A stretch of 64,000 nucleotides of DNA from NCBI RefSeq assembly GCF_000315625.1, contig NW_005434656.1, positions 293,741-357,740 on the forward strand, in the 5' to 3' direction. Position 1 is the stretch's first letter. Every line of letters begins with the position of its first letter. This document shows, in pieces, positions 11,233 to 19,524 of the stretch. Source of the DNA: Guillardia theta CCMP2712. Lineage: Eukaryota; Cryptophyceae; Pyrenomonadales; Geminigeraceae. The notes beneath the pieces were generated by a model. That model was given only the letters and a program-made list of their open reading frames with translations. It made no database searches and had not been told where the DNA came from. Both the position numbers and the translations under genes were made by a program.

Positions 11233-12285
11233 CTACTTGCAGCCAGCAATGCTACGCAATCCCCGGAACCGTTGCATATTACCTGTTAATCCTTCATCCC
11301 ATTGCCCTGATTTAGCATATACTCGCTTTCGATTGTTCTTCTGCGTACTATTGTCTGGCTCCACATCATGATCAGATCCATCCCGTGCATTGAAAGCTTC
11401 ACGGTCGTGCGGTTTGCTCAGGACAATTCGCTTCTTCGAATGCTCGTACACAAAAGGCAGGTTTGGATCCACCTTTTTAGATAATTCTATGCATGCCTGA
11501 TTGAATTTTCTCAGAAAATCCTTCTTGTTCAGATGGCCGATCAAGGACCACAGATTCTCTACACTATCCGTGCAGAGAGTTCGTGAATTGAAGTCATAGT
11601 CTCTATCACCCAGCGCATGATTCTTATCCCTCACATACTGTTGTACTTGCAGATGAGTATCAATTGCAACTATGAAGCCTTCAAATGTTACAGATGATAG
11701 TCCCTTGACATGTTTTTGGCTGACACTGGTCCAGTCGATGCCTTCCAATAGCCATCTTCGACCCTCTTGAACGAGACGTATCCTCTCTGAAACTTTCAGC
11801 CCTCTTTCATCGAATGCTTTGTGCAGGCCAGACATGGCCTCTGCCATTCTTGCTGTCGCTTCATGTCCTTCTGCCCTTAGTAGACTGATGGCCTTGTCAC
11901 TGAACATCTTCAGCATGATATCCACCGATTGTGGATCGGCGGTCCCGTCGACTTCCATCTGAGTCATCCAAGCAGGATTCTTCTTGGCGATATCACTGTA
12001 AGCTTTATGCCATATCTGGGCTTCCGTAGAAGACGATTGAGACTTCCCTGATCCAATGGAATGCCTGACATTCTTCAACAAGTGATTGATGCACGGCGAG
12101 AAAAACAACAACTTGTTCGTAATTGGAGAGAGGACGGGATTGGATAACCATTCGTCGAATTTAAAGCGGATCTTGTGTTCATCAAAGTCATTTAGTCCAT
12201 CAGCTATTCTTCGCTCCATCTCCCAAGGAGTGAATGTTTCCCCCCCCCTCTTCATTGTGCTTGGCCAATGAAAGAACTTCTTCAT
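11233..12285 (-). CDS. C-terminal part of transposase-like mobile-element protein (separate frame)
   Basis: 350 codons from the ATG at 12285. The protein-like frame continues upstream without a start (GFKYFADGTD) to about 12316, so this ATG is probably internal. Seen features are FSPCINHLLKNVRHSIG near residue 65, then CTDSVENLWSLIGHL and KKVDPNLPFVYE near residues 240-280. The latter recall the C-terminal half of a poorly characterised family of mobile-element proteins scattered through eukaryotes (from memory, not verified). It overlaps the 3' end of the upstream piece in another frame. Either an intron with an acceptor near 12317 or a frameshift separates them. The run of nine G residues at 12240-12248 is a candidate indel site further down. 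Confidence 0.5.
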   Translation of the reverse strand: MKKFFHWPSTMKRGGETFTPWEMERRIADGLNDFDEHKIRFKFDEWLSNPVLSPITNKLLFFSPCINHLLKNVRHSIGSGKSQSSSTEAQIWHKAYSDIAKKNPAWMTQMEVDGTADPQSVDIMLKMFSDKAISLLRAEGHEATARMAEAMSGLHKAFDERGLKVSERIRLVQEGRRWLLEGIDWTSVSQKHVKGLSSVTFEGFIVAIDTHLQVQQYVRDKNHALGDRDYDFNSRTLCTDSVENLWSLIGHLNKKDFLRKFNQACIELSKKVDPNLPFVYEHSKKRIVLSKPHDREAFNARDGSDHDVEPDNSTQKNNRKRVYAKSGQWDEGLTGNMQRFRGLRSIAGCK

Positions 12286-14643
12286 ATCCGTACCGTCTGC
12301 AAAATATTTGAAACCTGCAAAACATCTCTTTCAGGGTCGCTCTGGGCCTCTTGCTCGTGTGGCATCGTAGCGTCTTCTCCTTCTGAACTTGCCATATGGC
12401 CTGGTTCTGTCGTAACTGCAAAACAAACTGTTTGATTTCTCTCATTTCAGCAACATCCATGTGTACAATTCCTTGCTGAGGTGTGATGGGCAATGACGAC
12501 AAGTCATCACCATCGTACTCATCTGGATGGTCCAATGTGCACTCACTCTCAATGTCGTGCTCTGAAATTGGAGGTTCGAACTTGAATATCCCCGAAATGT
12601 ATGCTGAAATAGATGTACATAAATGTCTATATTCCATACTGGTTGCAGTCTTGTTAATGGCCTTCACTTCCTGAATGAATGTACTTGGCTTGTCTTGGTA
12701 GAAATAACGATATATACAGGCGAACTCCCCATCGAAAGACCACACATTGAAGTTCACGCCTCTCTTCCAAGCTTCATTGGTGACAGCTAAAAAAATATCC
12801 TTTCCATCTTTGGAACACAAACTTTTATGGGCAAAGCCGATGTAAACAGGCGCAGGAGGCATATGCTTTTGTCCATCCTGTGCAACAACACATATTGCAT
12901 CTTCTGCTAGTTCGGCGATCGCCGTCTTGTAGTACAAGTCATTGTATACATTTAATTCATCTTGAATTGAACGCTGCTCGTCCTCGCTTGGTGTGGCGGT
13001 ACTGATGTAGTTGTTCAGACGATCAATCAGTTGCGGCACTTGAGTTTGGATCTGACTACATCCCTCAATGACCCCGGCCATGTACAATTGATGTGGCGTA
13101 AACCTGACTTCATTAGAGACATTCCTTCTCGTATCTGCGTTGTTGCTAATCATTTTTGCAACATACTTATCACGAATTTTCTTGTAGTCCCGTTCAGTCG
13201 TTGATTTCCTTTCATTGATGTGATCCAAGTCAGTTTTCAATAAGCCTATCACATGCTCCCGAATCGATTCAGCGGTTGTTCCCTCCAAACAAAGCTGTGC
13301 CAACCGTCTCTGTCGCATCTCAAGCCGTTCACACAAATCCATTGTTTTCCCCGTGACTCCACCTAAATCTGCTTCGCAGTCTTCGAACTGTTTACAAAAC
13401 CCAGCATTGATCATCGTCTTGTCCATCGCCAACACATGAATACCATCTACAAGGTTAAAATTCATTTCACCGTAATCATGCAAAACCTCGCTGCAGATTC
13501 TTGACTTGTTTAGATCACGTGTCTTCATGTCTGCACTCTGCAGCTTATGAAGAGTAGATATGGACGGTAGAGGCAAGTTATGCAAAGCCTGATCAGAATG
13601 GAAGTTTCTCGTATACTTGTTCCCTGGACCTGACAGTAAACGGAACGTACTCCCGTCGCAAGCATTGAGAATTGTTGATGCGAAACTCAAAACCTCCGGA
13701 GAGAATCTCATGCCCCTCGAATCTTTCGCTCTGAAGCTCTGTTGACACCAATCCATGACGAGGTAAGGCATGATTCTATGTGTGCTTTTGAAAGCTTGGA
13801 TGTCGTTTCTGGCAAAGATTACTAACTCCGAAAGTATATCCGGCAATCCAGCAGAATGCAGATTTGAAACAGCATTTTCGAATTTACATATCGCAGATAG
13901 CTCATGCTCTGTATTCTTGTCATGTGTTTGACACAGAGAGTCGTGTTCACTCAAAATCCTTCTAATCATGTCACATCGGGTGTGGCTGTCAAGGGTTCTA
14001 AAAGTTTCAAGGACTGTCTGAATGAACAGTTCGGATTGCGCCTTGGCATGTTTGTTTGGAAGACTCTCACTTGTGTCAACATGTTCATCCGACATTCTTG
14101 CATACCTGTACAATGAACGTCAGGTCACTGGCATGGAAAGAAAGCAACATCTCAGACTTACTTCACAAAGTAATCGTGTATAGTAGTTTGCAATGAATTC
14201 AAATTCTCGAAGTGAGCAGTAGACCATTCTTCCATGCGAGAAAGAAGGTTTCGATTCTTCCTGTGAACGTTGCCAATACGTGTACGAAGTCGATTCAAGT
14301 GCTCATAAATGGCCTTTGTGCCTCCATGTGATTTGCCAGATGCTTGTTGTTCGAAAACCTGCATGTAGTGCTGGAGAAAACATCTCGAAAATCCTTCTGA
14401 TGTAGGCCCATAGACATCTCCGAGGACCTTTAGTTTGTTCTGGACTTCATACAAGGATACAGAACGAAGACTCCACTTGAGGTAATGGGTCACTGAAACT
14501 AAAAGATTCTCGTCTTCACACTCCACAGATAAAGTTGAATGGCCATGACATTGCAAGAAATCCAACAGCTTGAAAACCAAGGCATCATCCCATTGAGAGA
14601 GCAGGATCTGCTCAAGATCATTGCAATCCTTGTTTTTTTTCAA
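12200..14643 (-). CDS. Transposase-like protein, possible RNase H-fold/DDE type, two exons
   Basis: Two exons, 14643-14162 and 14105-12200, joined by a 56-nt GT-AG intron that keeps the frame (FVK to YARMSDE). No ATG precedes the first exon in frame, which begins right at the stop of the upstream gene. The second exon has FSPEVLSFASTILN followed by LPLPSISTLHKL (a helix-turn-helix-like lead-in seen in P-element/THAP9-type transposases). It then has DGIHVLAMDKTMI and later VNFNVWSFDGEFACIYRY, candidate acidic active-site positions of an RNase H-like core. No exact family can be named without a search. The final codons overlap the next frame and may not be used. This is the only gene in the block with a clear intron. 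Confidence 0.5.
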
Positions 14644-15563
14644 CCCTCCAAATCATCCTTGTCTATAGTGATGTGTTTAATAAATTGTATCCACGTCGAT
14701 GTATCACCCAGGGTGTTTTCATTCCTATATGCAATATTCTCGTAGACCCACATCCAATTGACAAAGATCGGGGTTCTGTATTCATCTCCAAGGTTATCTG
14801 TCTCTTCTTTGTAGGTTTTTAGTAGAATCTGTTTCACCTTTTCGTAGGCCTCGCTAGGTTCCTTTTTATTGTTTGCATATTGATCCAAATCACATTCGGT
14901 TGGATATTCTTCCAAATCTGTTTCGGTAACTTGGGACAGTGCATCCGATGACGCATCAATAGATTCCGTTACACCCGTGTCTGTCTCGGTGGACACGGAT
15001 TCCGTTTCATCGTATTCACGCGTCAGGCTCTTGAACCTCCTTTCGAGGTCTGATATGCTGATTTCTCTATTGAAAGACGGTGTGCTCTGATCTGCGTCCT
15101 CGACAAGTTTCATCCCCCTGTCCAACCTCTTCTTGTGCGCCATAAAGTGTACCTTGACATGTCTGATGTTCTTCATGCAGGATATGAGGAAGGGGACGAT
15201 GCTGTCTGGATCGCTGTGGTCTATGCTGATGTTCGAACAACCCTCAATGTACTTTGCCACAAGCTTCTCCATCATCACCTTCCTAAGGCACTCATCGGAC
15301 AAGTTCTTGATGGGTTCGGCCTTGGGTTGTGAGCACATTCTCTCCGCCTGTTTCCATTCCTGTGGGGTGATGGAGAATGCGGATCTTGCCTTTACATCCT
15401 TTCCAAGCACGCGGAAGGGCATCTTGAACGTGCCAAGAACCTTGATCTCCTTCACATGCCCCTCCAATGCAGCCCTATCAACGTGACTTATGTCTAGCGA
15501 TGGTGCTTTCTCAATCGCACTCCTCAACCCCGCCTCCATGCTGTTGCTTTTCCTATCATTCAT
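14640..15563 (-). CDS. Virus-like-block protein of unknown function
   Basis: 307 codons from the first ATG (MNDRKSNSMEAG). An earlier non-ATG extension is unlikely because an A/T-rich CATTTAAAT box lies at 15600-15591, about 30 nt before the ATG. The N-terminal half is basic and helical. The middle (about residues 180-235) is rich in Glu, Thr, Ser and Asp. The C-terminus has WMWVYENIAYRNENTL. No family was recognised. It ends with GGTTGA overlapping a run of eight A residues (14633-14640) at which the next frame opens without a start codon. A frameshift linking it to the transposase-like gene is therefore possible. Confidence 0.5.
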   Translation of the reverse strand: MNDRKSNSMEAGLRSAIEKAPSLDISHVDRAALEGHVKEIKVLGTFKMPFRVLGKDVKARSAFSITPQEWKQAERMCSQPKAEPIKNLSDECLRKVMMEKLVAKYIEGCSNISIDHSDPDSIVPFLISCMKNIRHVKVHFMAHKKRLDRGMKLVEDADQSTPSFNREISISDLERRFKSLTREYDETESVSTETDTGVTESIDASSDALSQVTETDLEEYPTECDLDQYANNKKEPSEAYEKVKQILLKTYKEETDNLGDEYRTPIFVNWMWVYENIAYRNENTLGDTSTWIQFIKHITIDKDDLEG

Positions 15564-15592
15564 CGCTCTTGTTAAGGGATACGGCGATGGAT

Positions 15593-15599
15593 TTAAATG
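15593..15599 (-). promoter_or_regulatory. TATA-like box before the 15563 gene
   Basis: CATTTAA read on the minus strand, about 30 nt before the ATG at 15563. It is part of the shared promoter layout of this block. Confidence 0.4.
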
Positions 15600-15625
15600 A
15601 CAAGACAATGTCTACAATCATGAAC

Positions 15626-16243
15626 CTACCTACGCTCTGGTATCTGTACTGTAAGCAACCTAGACATGCAAAAGGGGTCCTGATTGATCCTGACTATGTG
15701 GTCCACATCGTGTGGCACGCTCATCCGAAGTTGATCAAACTTAGAGATCACGCTCTTTTCAAACCCCACCCATTGGATGGAGTATACCGGGTTCAACCTC
15801 TTTGTATCGCACTTGGAAAGCAGTAGCTTGTAACGTTCAAATGGATGCGTGTCGAACAGGTAAACAGATTCCATCAAGACTGCATCGAATATCAAGATCT
15901 TGGGAATGTACTTGTCGATCGTGACTTGATCCTCCGTATAGTGTGCCAGTACGCATGAATCCATGGGGAGTGCGTTATTAAGCATTATGTCGGCCTGTGA
16001 AAGGTAAACCTTGCCGTGCAGGCCAATGAGAGTGAATCCATTCTTGTCCGTGTATAGGCTGAATGTGACCCGATTCTTTGGTAACCAAGTTGCAGTGTGT
16101 TCCTTTCTATCGTCTTCACATCGTTTAAAAGGCTTGTTATCGATCTCAATAACCCTTGTCAACTCCAACGGGATATTGAATATGTGCGACATTTCTGCAA
16201 GGCACATGTTCACAATAAACCGATCCAACATGCCTGAATCCAT
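15626..16243 (-). CDS. Virus-like-block protein, weakly nucleotidyltransferase-like
   Basis: 205 codons from the ATG at 16243 (MDSGMLDRFIVN). The frame is open further upstream but has no earlier ATG, and a TATAAAC box lies 34 nt before this one. The central part has short beta-strand-like runs (RVTFSLYTDKNGFTLIG, GKVYLS) followed by KILIFDAVLMESVYLF and PFERYKLLL. This order recalls the adenylation/guanylylation core of capping enzymes and ligases, where an FD.L...G segment is followed by a basic helix. A clear KxDG lysine motif is not visible, so this is only a suggestion. Confidence 0.45.
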   Translation of the reverse strand: MDSGMLDRFIVNMCLAEMSHIFNIPLELTRVIEIDNKPFKRCEDDRKEHTATWLPKNRVTFSLYTDKNGFTLIGLHGKVYLSQADIMLNNALPMDSCVLAHYTEDQVTIDKYIPKILIFDAVLMESVYLFDTHPFERYKLLLSKCDTKRLNPVYSIQWVGFEKSVISKFDQLRMSVPHDVDHIVRINQDPFCMSRLLTVQIPERR

Positions 16244-16276
16244 GTGTGAAAGTCGAAAGCTGTCATGCAAGCCTTT

Positions 16277-16283
16277 GTTTATA
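16277..16283 (-). promoter_or_regulatory. TATA-like box before the 16243 gene
   Basis: TATAAAC on the minus strand, 34 nt from the ATG at 16243. Together with the plus-strand box at 16310 it makes a compact divergent promoter between the two genes. Confidence 0.45.
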
Positions 16284-16309
16284 TCAAAACCAAAAAAAAA
16301 CAACAGCTG

Positions 16310-16316
16310 TATTTAA
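16310..16316 (+). promoter_or_regulatory. TATTTAA box before the 16353 gene
   Basis: TATTTAA ending 37 nt before the ATG at 16353. The 17743 box has the same spacing to its gene. Confidence 0.5.
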
Positions 16317-16352
16317 GCGAATCATGACGAAACATTGTTTGAGAAAGTCGAG

Positions 16353-17672
16353 ATGTCGGATAGCTCCTGGCCTATACAGACCTTTAAAGTCTTATCGTTG
16401 TTGACGAACCTTATCGCCCCCATCTTGAAGTCGTTGGGTATCTTCTTTCCTCAAATCGAGGTGTTGAAGAACTGCAGTCCATCGGCAGTTAAGACATGGA
16501 ACTTCTTTGCATGCCGTCGTGGTATCACCGGTGGTTTTTCACTTTCCAGTATCTTCTTCTCGACACTGGAGGGTTATAGCTACCATGCAAGTGCCGTGTA
16601 CGGTATTCACTTCGCCGCAATACTTTCATTGCTTTTCTTCCTTTACATGACAAGGGATGCTGACAAACTCCTTGATGTCTGCTACAACATCAACTTCATC
16701 AACGTAGTCAATGCGTTATTTGTCATTTTTGACATGTATTTTGGCTATGACCACGAAGTAGGGATTCAGAGTTCTTTCTTTGGATTTATCGTGTGTGATT
16801 TAATATGCCAGATTATCATCACTGCACTGATCGTTTACGTACTCCGTGAAGTTGCCCCAGATCTGGGGAGTTTGAAATCGGATAACCCCAACAAGCAATA
16901 TTACATCAACACTTTCCTGTACCGGATGGGACCAAACCCTTCTTTATGGATGCTGGTGAACGCCATTAGCATGCAATTGGTTTACTTGTGTACCGGGCAT
17001 GATGTATCGTTGCTTATACTTCGCATGGTATGTGTCGCTCTGTGCTACCTATCCATGTTCAAGTTCAGGATGTTCTTTTTCTATATGCAATATTCAGGTC
17101 ATCAATCCGAGTACGTTTCCCTCATGCACTGGCGAGATGTCGTCAAAGCATTCAAAAATACCACCAAACATTTCAATATCATAATGGAAGATGATTTCAG
17201 GAAGGATAGGATTGAAAAGTTCTTCGGTAATATAAATTCGCCTTTCTACGTGATCATCAATGCAAATATAACTACAGCCAATTGCACCGTTCTGAATCCT
17301 GATGAGATGATCCTCATGGCCATGTACTGGGATAATATGGAACAGTTCAGGAAAACGTTCCAAGACGCGGAATTATTCATCCAAGGACTTAAGACTGGAA
17401 CTGCTGCAAACGGTGGGAGGGGGTTCATTATAAAGACGCGTGAGAAAATTGAAGAGAAGAATAAGTCAAACATAATCTATTACCCAACTGAATTCACACA
17501 TATGCATACCGTGCGTGAGTTTCAGCTCAAAAAGGTTCCGACGACGTTTGACTATGAAAAGCATGGGGATAGTATCAAAAAATCTCCGACTGTACTCAAC
17601 TACATGTTCATTGCGCAAATGATGGGATCGGAACAGACTCGAAAGATAAGGAGTAGCAAAGGTGCAATCTGA
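16353..17672 (+). CDS. Multi-pass membrane protein of the virus-like block
   Basis: 440 codons from ATG 16353 (MSDSSWPIQTF). The frame is open 18 nt further upstream but without an ATG. About six hydrophobic segments lie in residues 10-250, among them VLSLLTNLIAPILKSLGIFF, AAILSLLFFLYM, IICQ-ALIVYVL-like and LLILRMVCVALCYLSMF. The C-terminal 190 residues are soluble and mixed alpha/beta, with PFYVIINANITTANCTVL and GGRGFIIKTREKIEEKNK. No family was recognised. By position and topology it could be an envelope or host-membrane protein of the element, which is inference only. A short ATG at 16324 in another frame would lie upstream of a start site set by the TATTTAA box. Confidence 0.65.
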   Translation: MSDSSWPIQTFKVLSLLTNLIAPILKSLGIFFPQIEVLKNCSPSAVKTWNFFACRRGITGGFSLSSIFFSTLEGYSYHASAVYGIHFAAILSLLFFLYMTRDADKLLDVCYNINFINVVNALFVIFDMYFGYDHEVGIQSSFFGFIVCDLICQIIITALIVYVLREVAPDLGSLKSDNPNKQYYINTFLYRMGPNPSLWMLVNAISMQLVYLCTGHDVSLLILRMVCVALCYLSMFKFRMFFFYMQYSGHQSEYVSLMHWRDVVKAFKNTTKHFNIIMEDDFRKDRIEKFFGNINSPFYVIINANITTANCTVLNPDEMILMAMYWDNMEQFRKTFQDAELFIQGLKTGTAANGGRGFIIKTREKIEEKNKSNIIYYPTEFTHMHTVREFQLKKVPTTFDYEKHGDSIKKSPTVLNYMFIAQMMGSEQTRKIRSSKGAI

Positions 17673-17742
17673 GTGTAAGAAAACACCCAGATCCTTGAGT
17701 TATCAATAAACGTCCGAATCTAACACATACGTGCCTAAAAAC

Positions 17743-17749
17743 TATTTGA
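17743..17749 (+). promoter_or_regulatory. TATTTGA box before the 17786 gene
   Basis: TATTTGA ending 37 nt before the ATG at 17786, with an overlapping TATAATG 29 nt before it. Either could be the TATA element. Confidence 0.4.
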
Positions 17750-17785
17750 ATATAATGTTCATTGAACGAGACAAAGTAGATATAG

Positions 17786-18163
17786 ATGTCAGTGAAGCTG
17801 TTATTATCAAATCAGCTAGATATTGTGAAGCATGATGATCAGATTATAGTGGAGAACGTTGCGAGTGTCATCCTGAGTCTTGGGAAAGAGTATGCCTTCC
17901 ATGACTTTGACATAAAGAAACACGATAGTGGATATGTTATGAGTGTAAAGACATCCCCGCACGCAAGCATATCCCTTGTAGACATGCAACTTATCAAAGA
18001 CTGCAACCCAATAAGGGTTCAAGACGTGTACGTGAATGTTATCGAAGGTGTGATTCGTGTGAATGTGATCATATTGAATTCAGGCATACCCGTTGTGATC
18101 ACGGATACCGACGTGATAAGGGTCAAGAAGAGGAAGATATGGAATATATTTCAGCGGGCATAG
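17786..18163 (+). CDS. Small soluble protein of the virus-like block
   Basis: 125 codons from ATG 17786. The protein alternates short hydrophobic strands with charged turns (IIVENVASVILSL, VIRVNVIILNSGIPVVI), suggesting an all-beta fold, and ends with a basic tail (VKKRKIWNIFQRA). It follows the membrane protein by 113 bp on the same strand and stops 9 bp before the convergent 18172-18411 gene. No family was recognised. Confidence 0.55.
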   Translation: MSVKLLLSNQLDIVKHDDQIIVENVASVILSLGKEYAFHDFDIKKHDSGYVMSVKTSPHASISLVDMQLIKDCNPIRVQDVYVNVIEGVIRVNVIILNSGIPVVITDTDVIRVKKRKIWNIFQRA

Positions 18164-18171
18164 TCTATTCA

Positions 18172-18411
18172 TTACAATCTGTCCACCTTTAAGGCTGGGT
18201 TGTGACGTATAGATTTGGGCGGTGTTTTAGATCGAAATCGTTCAATGACCTCTACAACCTCCATCTTCATGTTCCTCCATGGGCAAGGGCATAGATCGTC
18301 CACTGCACATGGCTTTCTTTGCAACGGGCAGTAAATGCATCTTTTGGATTTAGGGTATACCCTACCAAAGACGTTCTGAACGCTTCTGCTTATCTTTTCG
18401 TAGGGTGACAT
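18172..18411 (-). CDS. Small cysteine-rich basic protein of the virus-like block
   Basis: 79 codons from ATG 18411. It is basic, with a compact cysteine cluster CIYCPLQRKPCAVDDLCPC that could bind zinc. A TATAAAG box at 18452-18446 lies 35 nt upstream and overlaps the last codons and stop of the preceding gene. That argues for a separate small gene rather than a chance frame. Function is unknown. Confidence 0.5.
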   Translation of the reverse strand: MSPYEKISRSVQNVFGRVYPKSKRCIYCPLQRKPCAVDDLCPCPWRNMKMEVVEVIERFRSKTPPKSIRHNPALKVDRL

Positions 18412-18439
18412 GCCTTGCTATCGAGGGGTCGTTGCGGTC

Positions 18440-19450
18440 TTAGTACTTTATATCGACACTAGTAAAACCCATGACATCTATCTCCTTATTGGTCAAATTA
18501 CGTATGCACATCTTAATAAGATTTTCAACCTCGGTGATGAACTTACACTTTATCTTAAAATAGCATTTCAGGTGGGCCTCGATGGGCAGCAGGTGCTGTA
18601 GCTCGTGTATCTTGGGTAGGAGTATAACGTTTTGCATGGTGATGCCCATTCTCATCAGGTATACGATCCCTATGAAGAGCACGTTTTTCTTGAACATCCC
18701 AAGCTGTGTACTGAACTTCTGTGACAACATATTCAAGAATCGGACAATGTATTCTGAAGCGGTGGAAGCAACGGATCTGCGCATCTCTTCGTCCCATTCG
18801 GGATAACAGATCCTTATCTTGCTACATTGGTGCAACATGTTGGTGACTATGTTGCAAAGCCTCGGTACTTTTCCTGGATTATTGATCTTGAAATCTTTTA
18901 AAAGTTTCCACATCACTTGCCTGTGCTTGAGCATCATTCTATTCTTTTCGTTCATGTAACTCTTCTTACAAACATCGGATGACAATATCCATACAAGGCA
19001 TTTATTCACTTCATCGAAACTGTAAAGACTATCCTCCACTGTTTTCTGTGACATGACCTTGTTGTAAAAGTCCCTGTTGCTCACGTTTGAGACCAAGATG
19101 TCTTCATCTAGCATCATATTATCCATGAATTCATCCATTGGGAACACCTTCTGTTTGACACAACACCCTGTAATGAAGCATACACGGCTATCGTTCTCAT
19201 CGATAAGGTCACAGCTACTTTCATCTTTGCAATTATGGACTTCACCACATTCCAAGCATCCTGCAAGATCCATATCGAATATGTCCCAATGGCTGCACTT
19301 GTGTCCACAAAGACCCCTGGGTATAACGAATGGGCATCTTATCATCCTCCATATCCTAACCCTGTGGTCAAGTTCTACCCTCTTCTTGTAATACTTGCTA
19401 TCCGCTTTGGGTCTGAATTGAAACGCGGGCTTAAGATTCGTTACACTCAT
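18440..19450 (-). CDS. Zinc-binding protein, possibly UL92-like late-transcription factor
   Basis: 336 codons from ATG 19450. Residues about 40-100 hold a cysteine/histidine cluster: CGHKCSHWD, CLECGEVHNCKDESSC, then VCFITGCCV. The C-terminal third is helical with YLMRMGITMQNVILLPKI and HLLP, ending in FITEVENLIK. The order of a C/H cluster closed by a C-x-x-TG-x-C motif, then a helical domain with a Leu-Pro-rich stretch, recalls the UL92 family of beta- and gammaherpesviruses, a member of their late-gene pre-initiation complex. This resemblance is from memory and needs a profile search. The gene has a TTTTAAA box 38 nt before the ATG. Confidence 0.5.
   Translation of the reverse strand: MSVTNLKPAFQFRPKADSKYYKKRVELDHRVRIWRMIRCPFVIPRGLCGHKCSHWDIFDMDLAGCLECGEVHNCKDESSCDLIDENDSRVCFITGCCVKQKVFPMDEFMDNMMLDEDILVSNVSNRDFYNKVMSQKTVEDSLYSFDEVNKCLVWILSSDVCKKSYMNEKNRMMLKHRQVMWKLLKDFKINNPGKVPRLCNIVTNMLHQCSKIRICYPEWDEEMRRSVASTASEYIVRFLNMLSQKFSTQLGMFKKNVLFIGIVYLMRMGITMQNVILLPKIHELQHLLPIEAHLKCYFKIKCKFITEVENLIKMCIRNLTNKEIDVMGFTSVDIKY
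18446..18452 (-). promoter_or_regulatory. TATAAAG box overlapping the end of the upstream coding region
   Basis: TATAAAG on the minus strand lies 35 nt before ATG 18411. The same bases encode the final Ile-Lys of the 19450-18440 protein just before its stop, so coding and promoter functions appear to overlap. Confidence 0.45.
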
Positions 19451-19487
19451 ACTGCAATGCCCCCCTTCGGTAGATTAGTTTTTATTG

Positions 19488-19494
19488 TTTAAAA
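19488..19494 (-). promoter_or_regulatory. TTTTAAA box before the 19450 gene
   Basis: TTTTAAA on the minus strand, 38 nt from ATG 19450, in an A/T-rich gap between this gene and the 19525-21573 gene. Confidence 0.4.
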
Positions 19495-19524
19495 TCACAA
19501 ATCAAAAAAGGATTGCTCTTTAAA

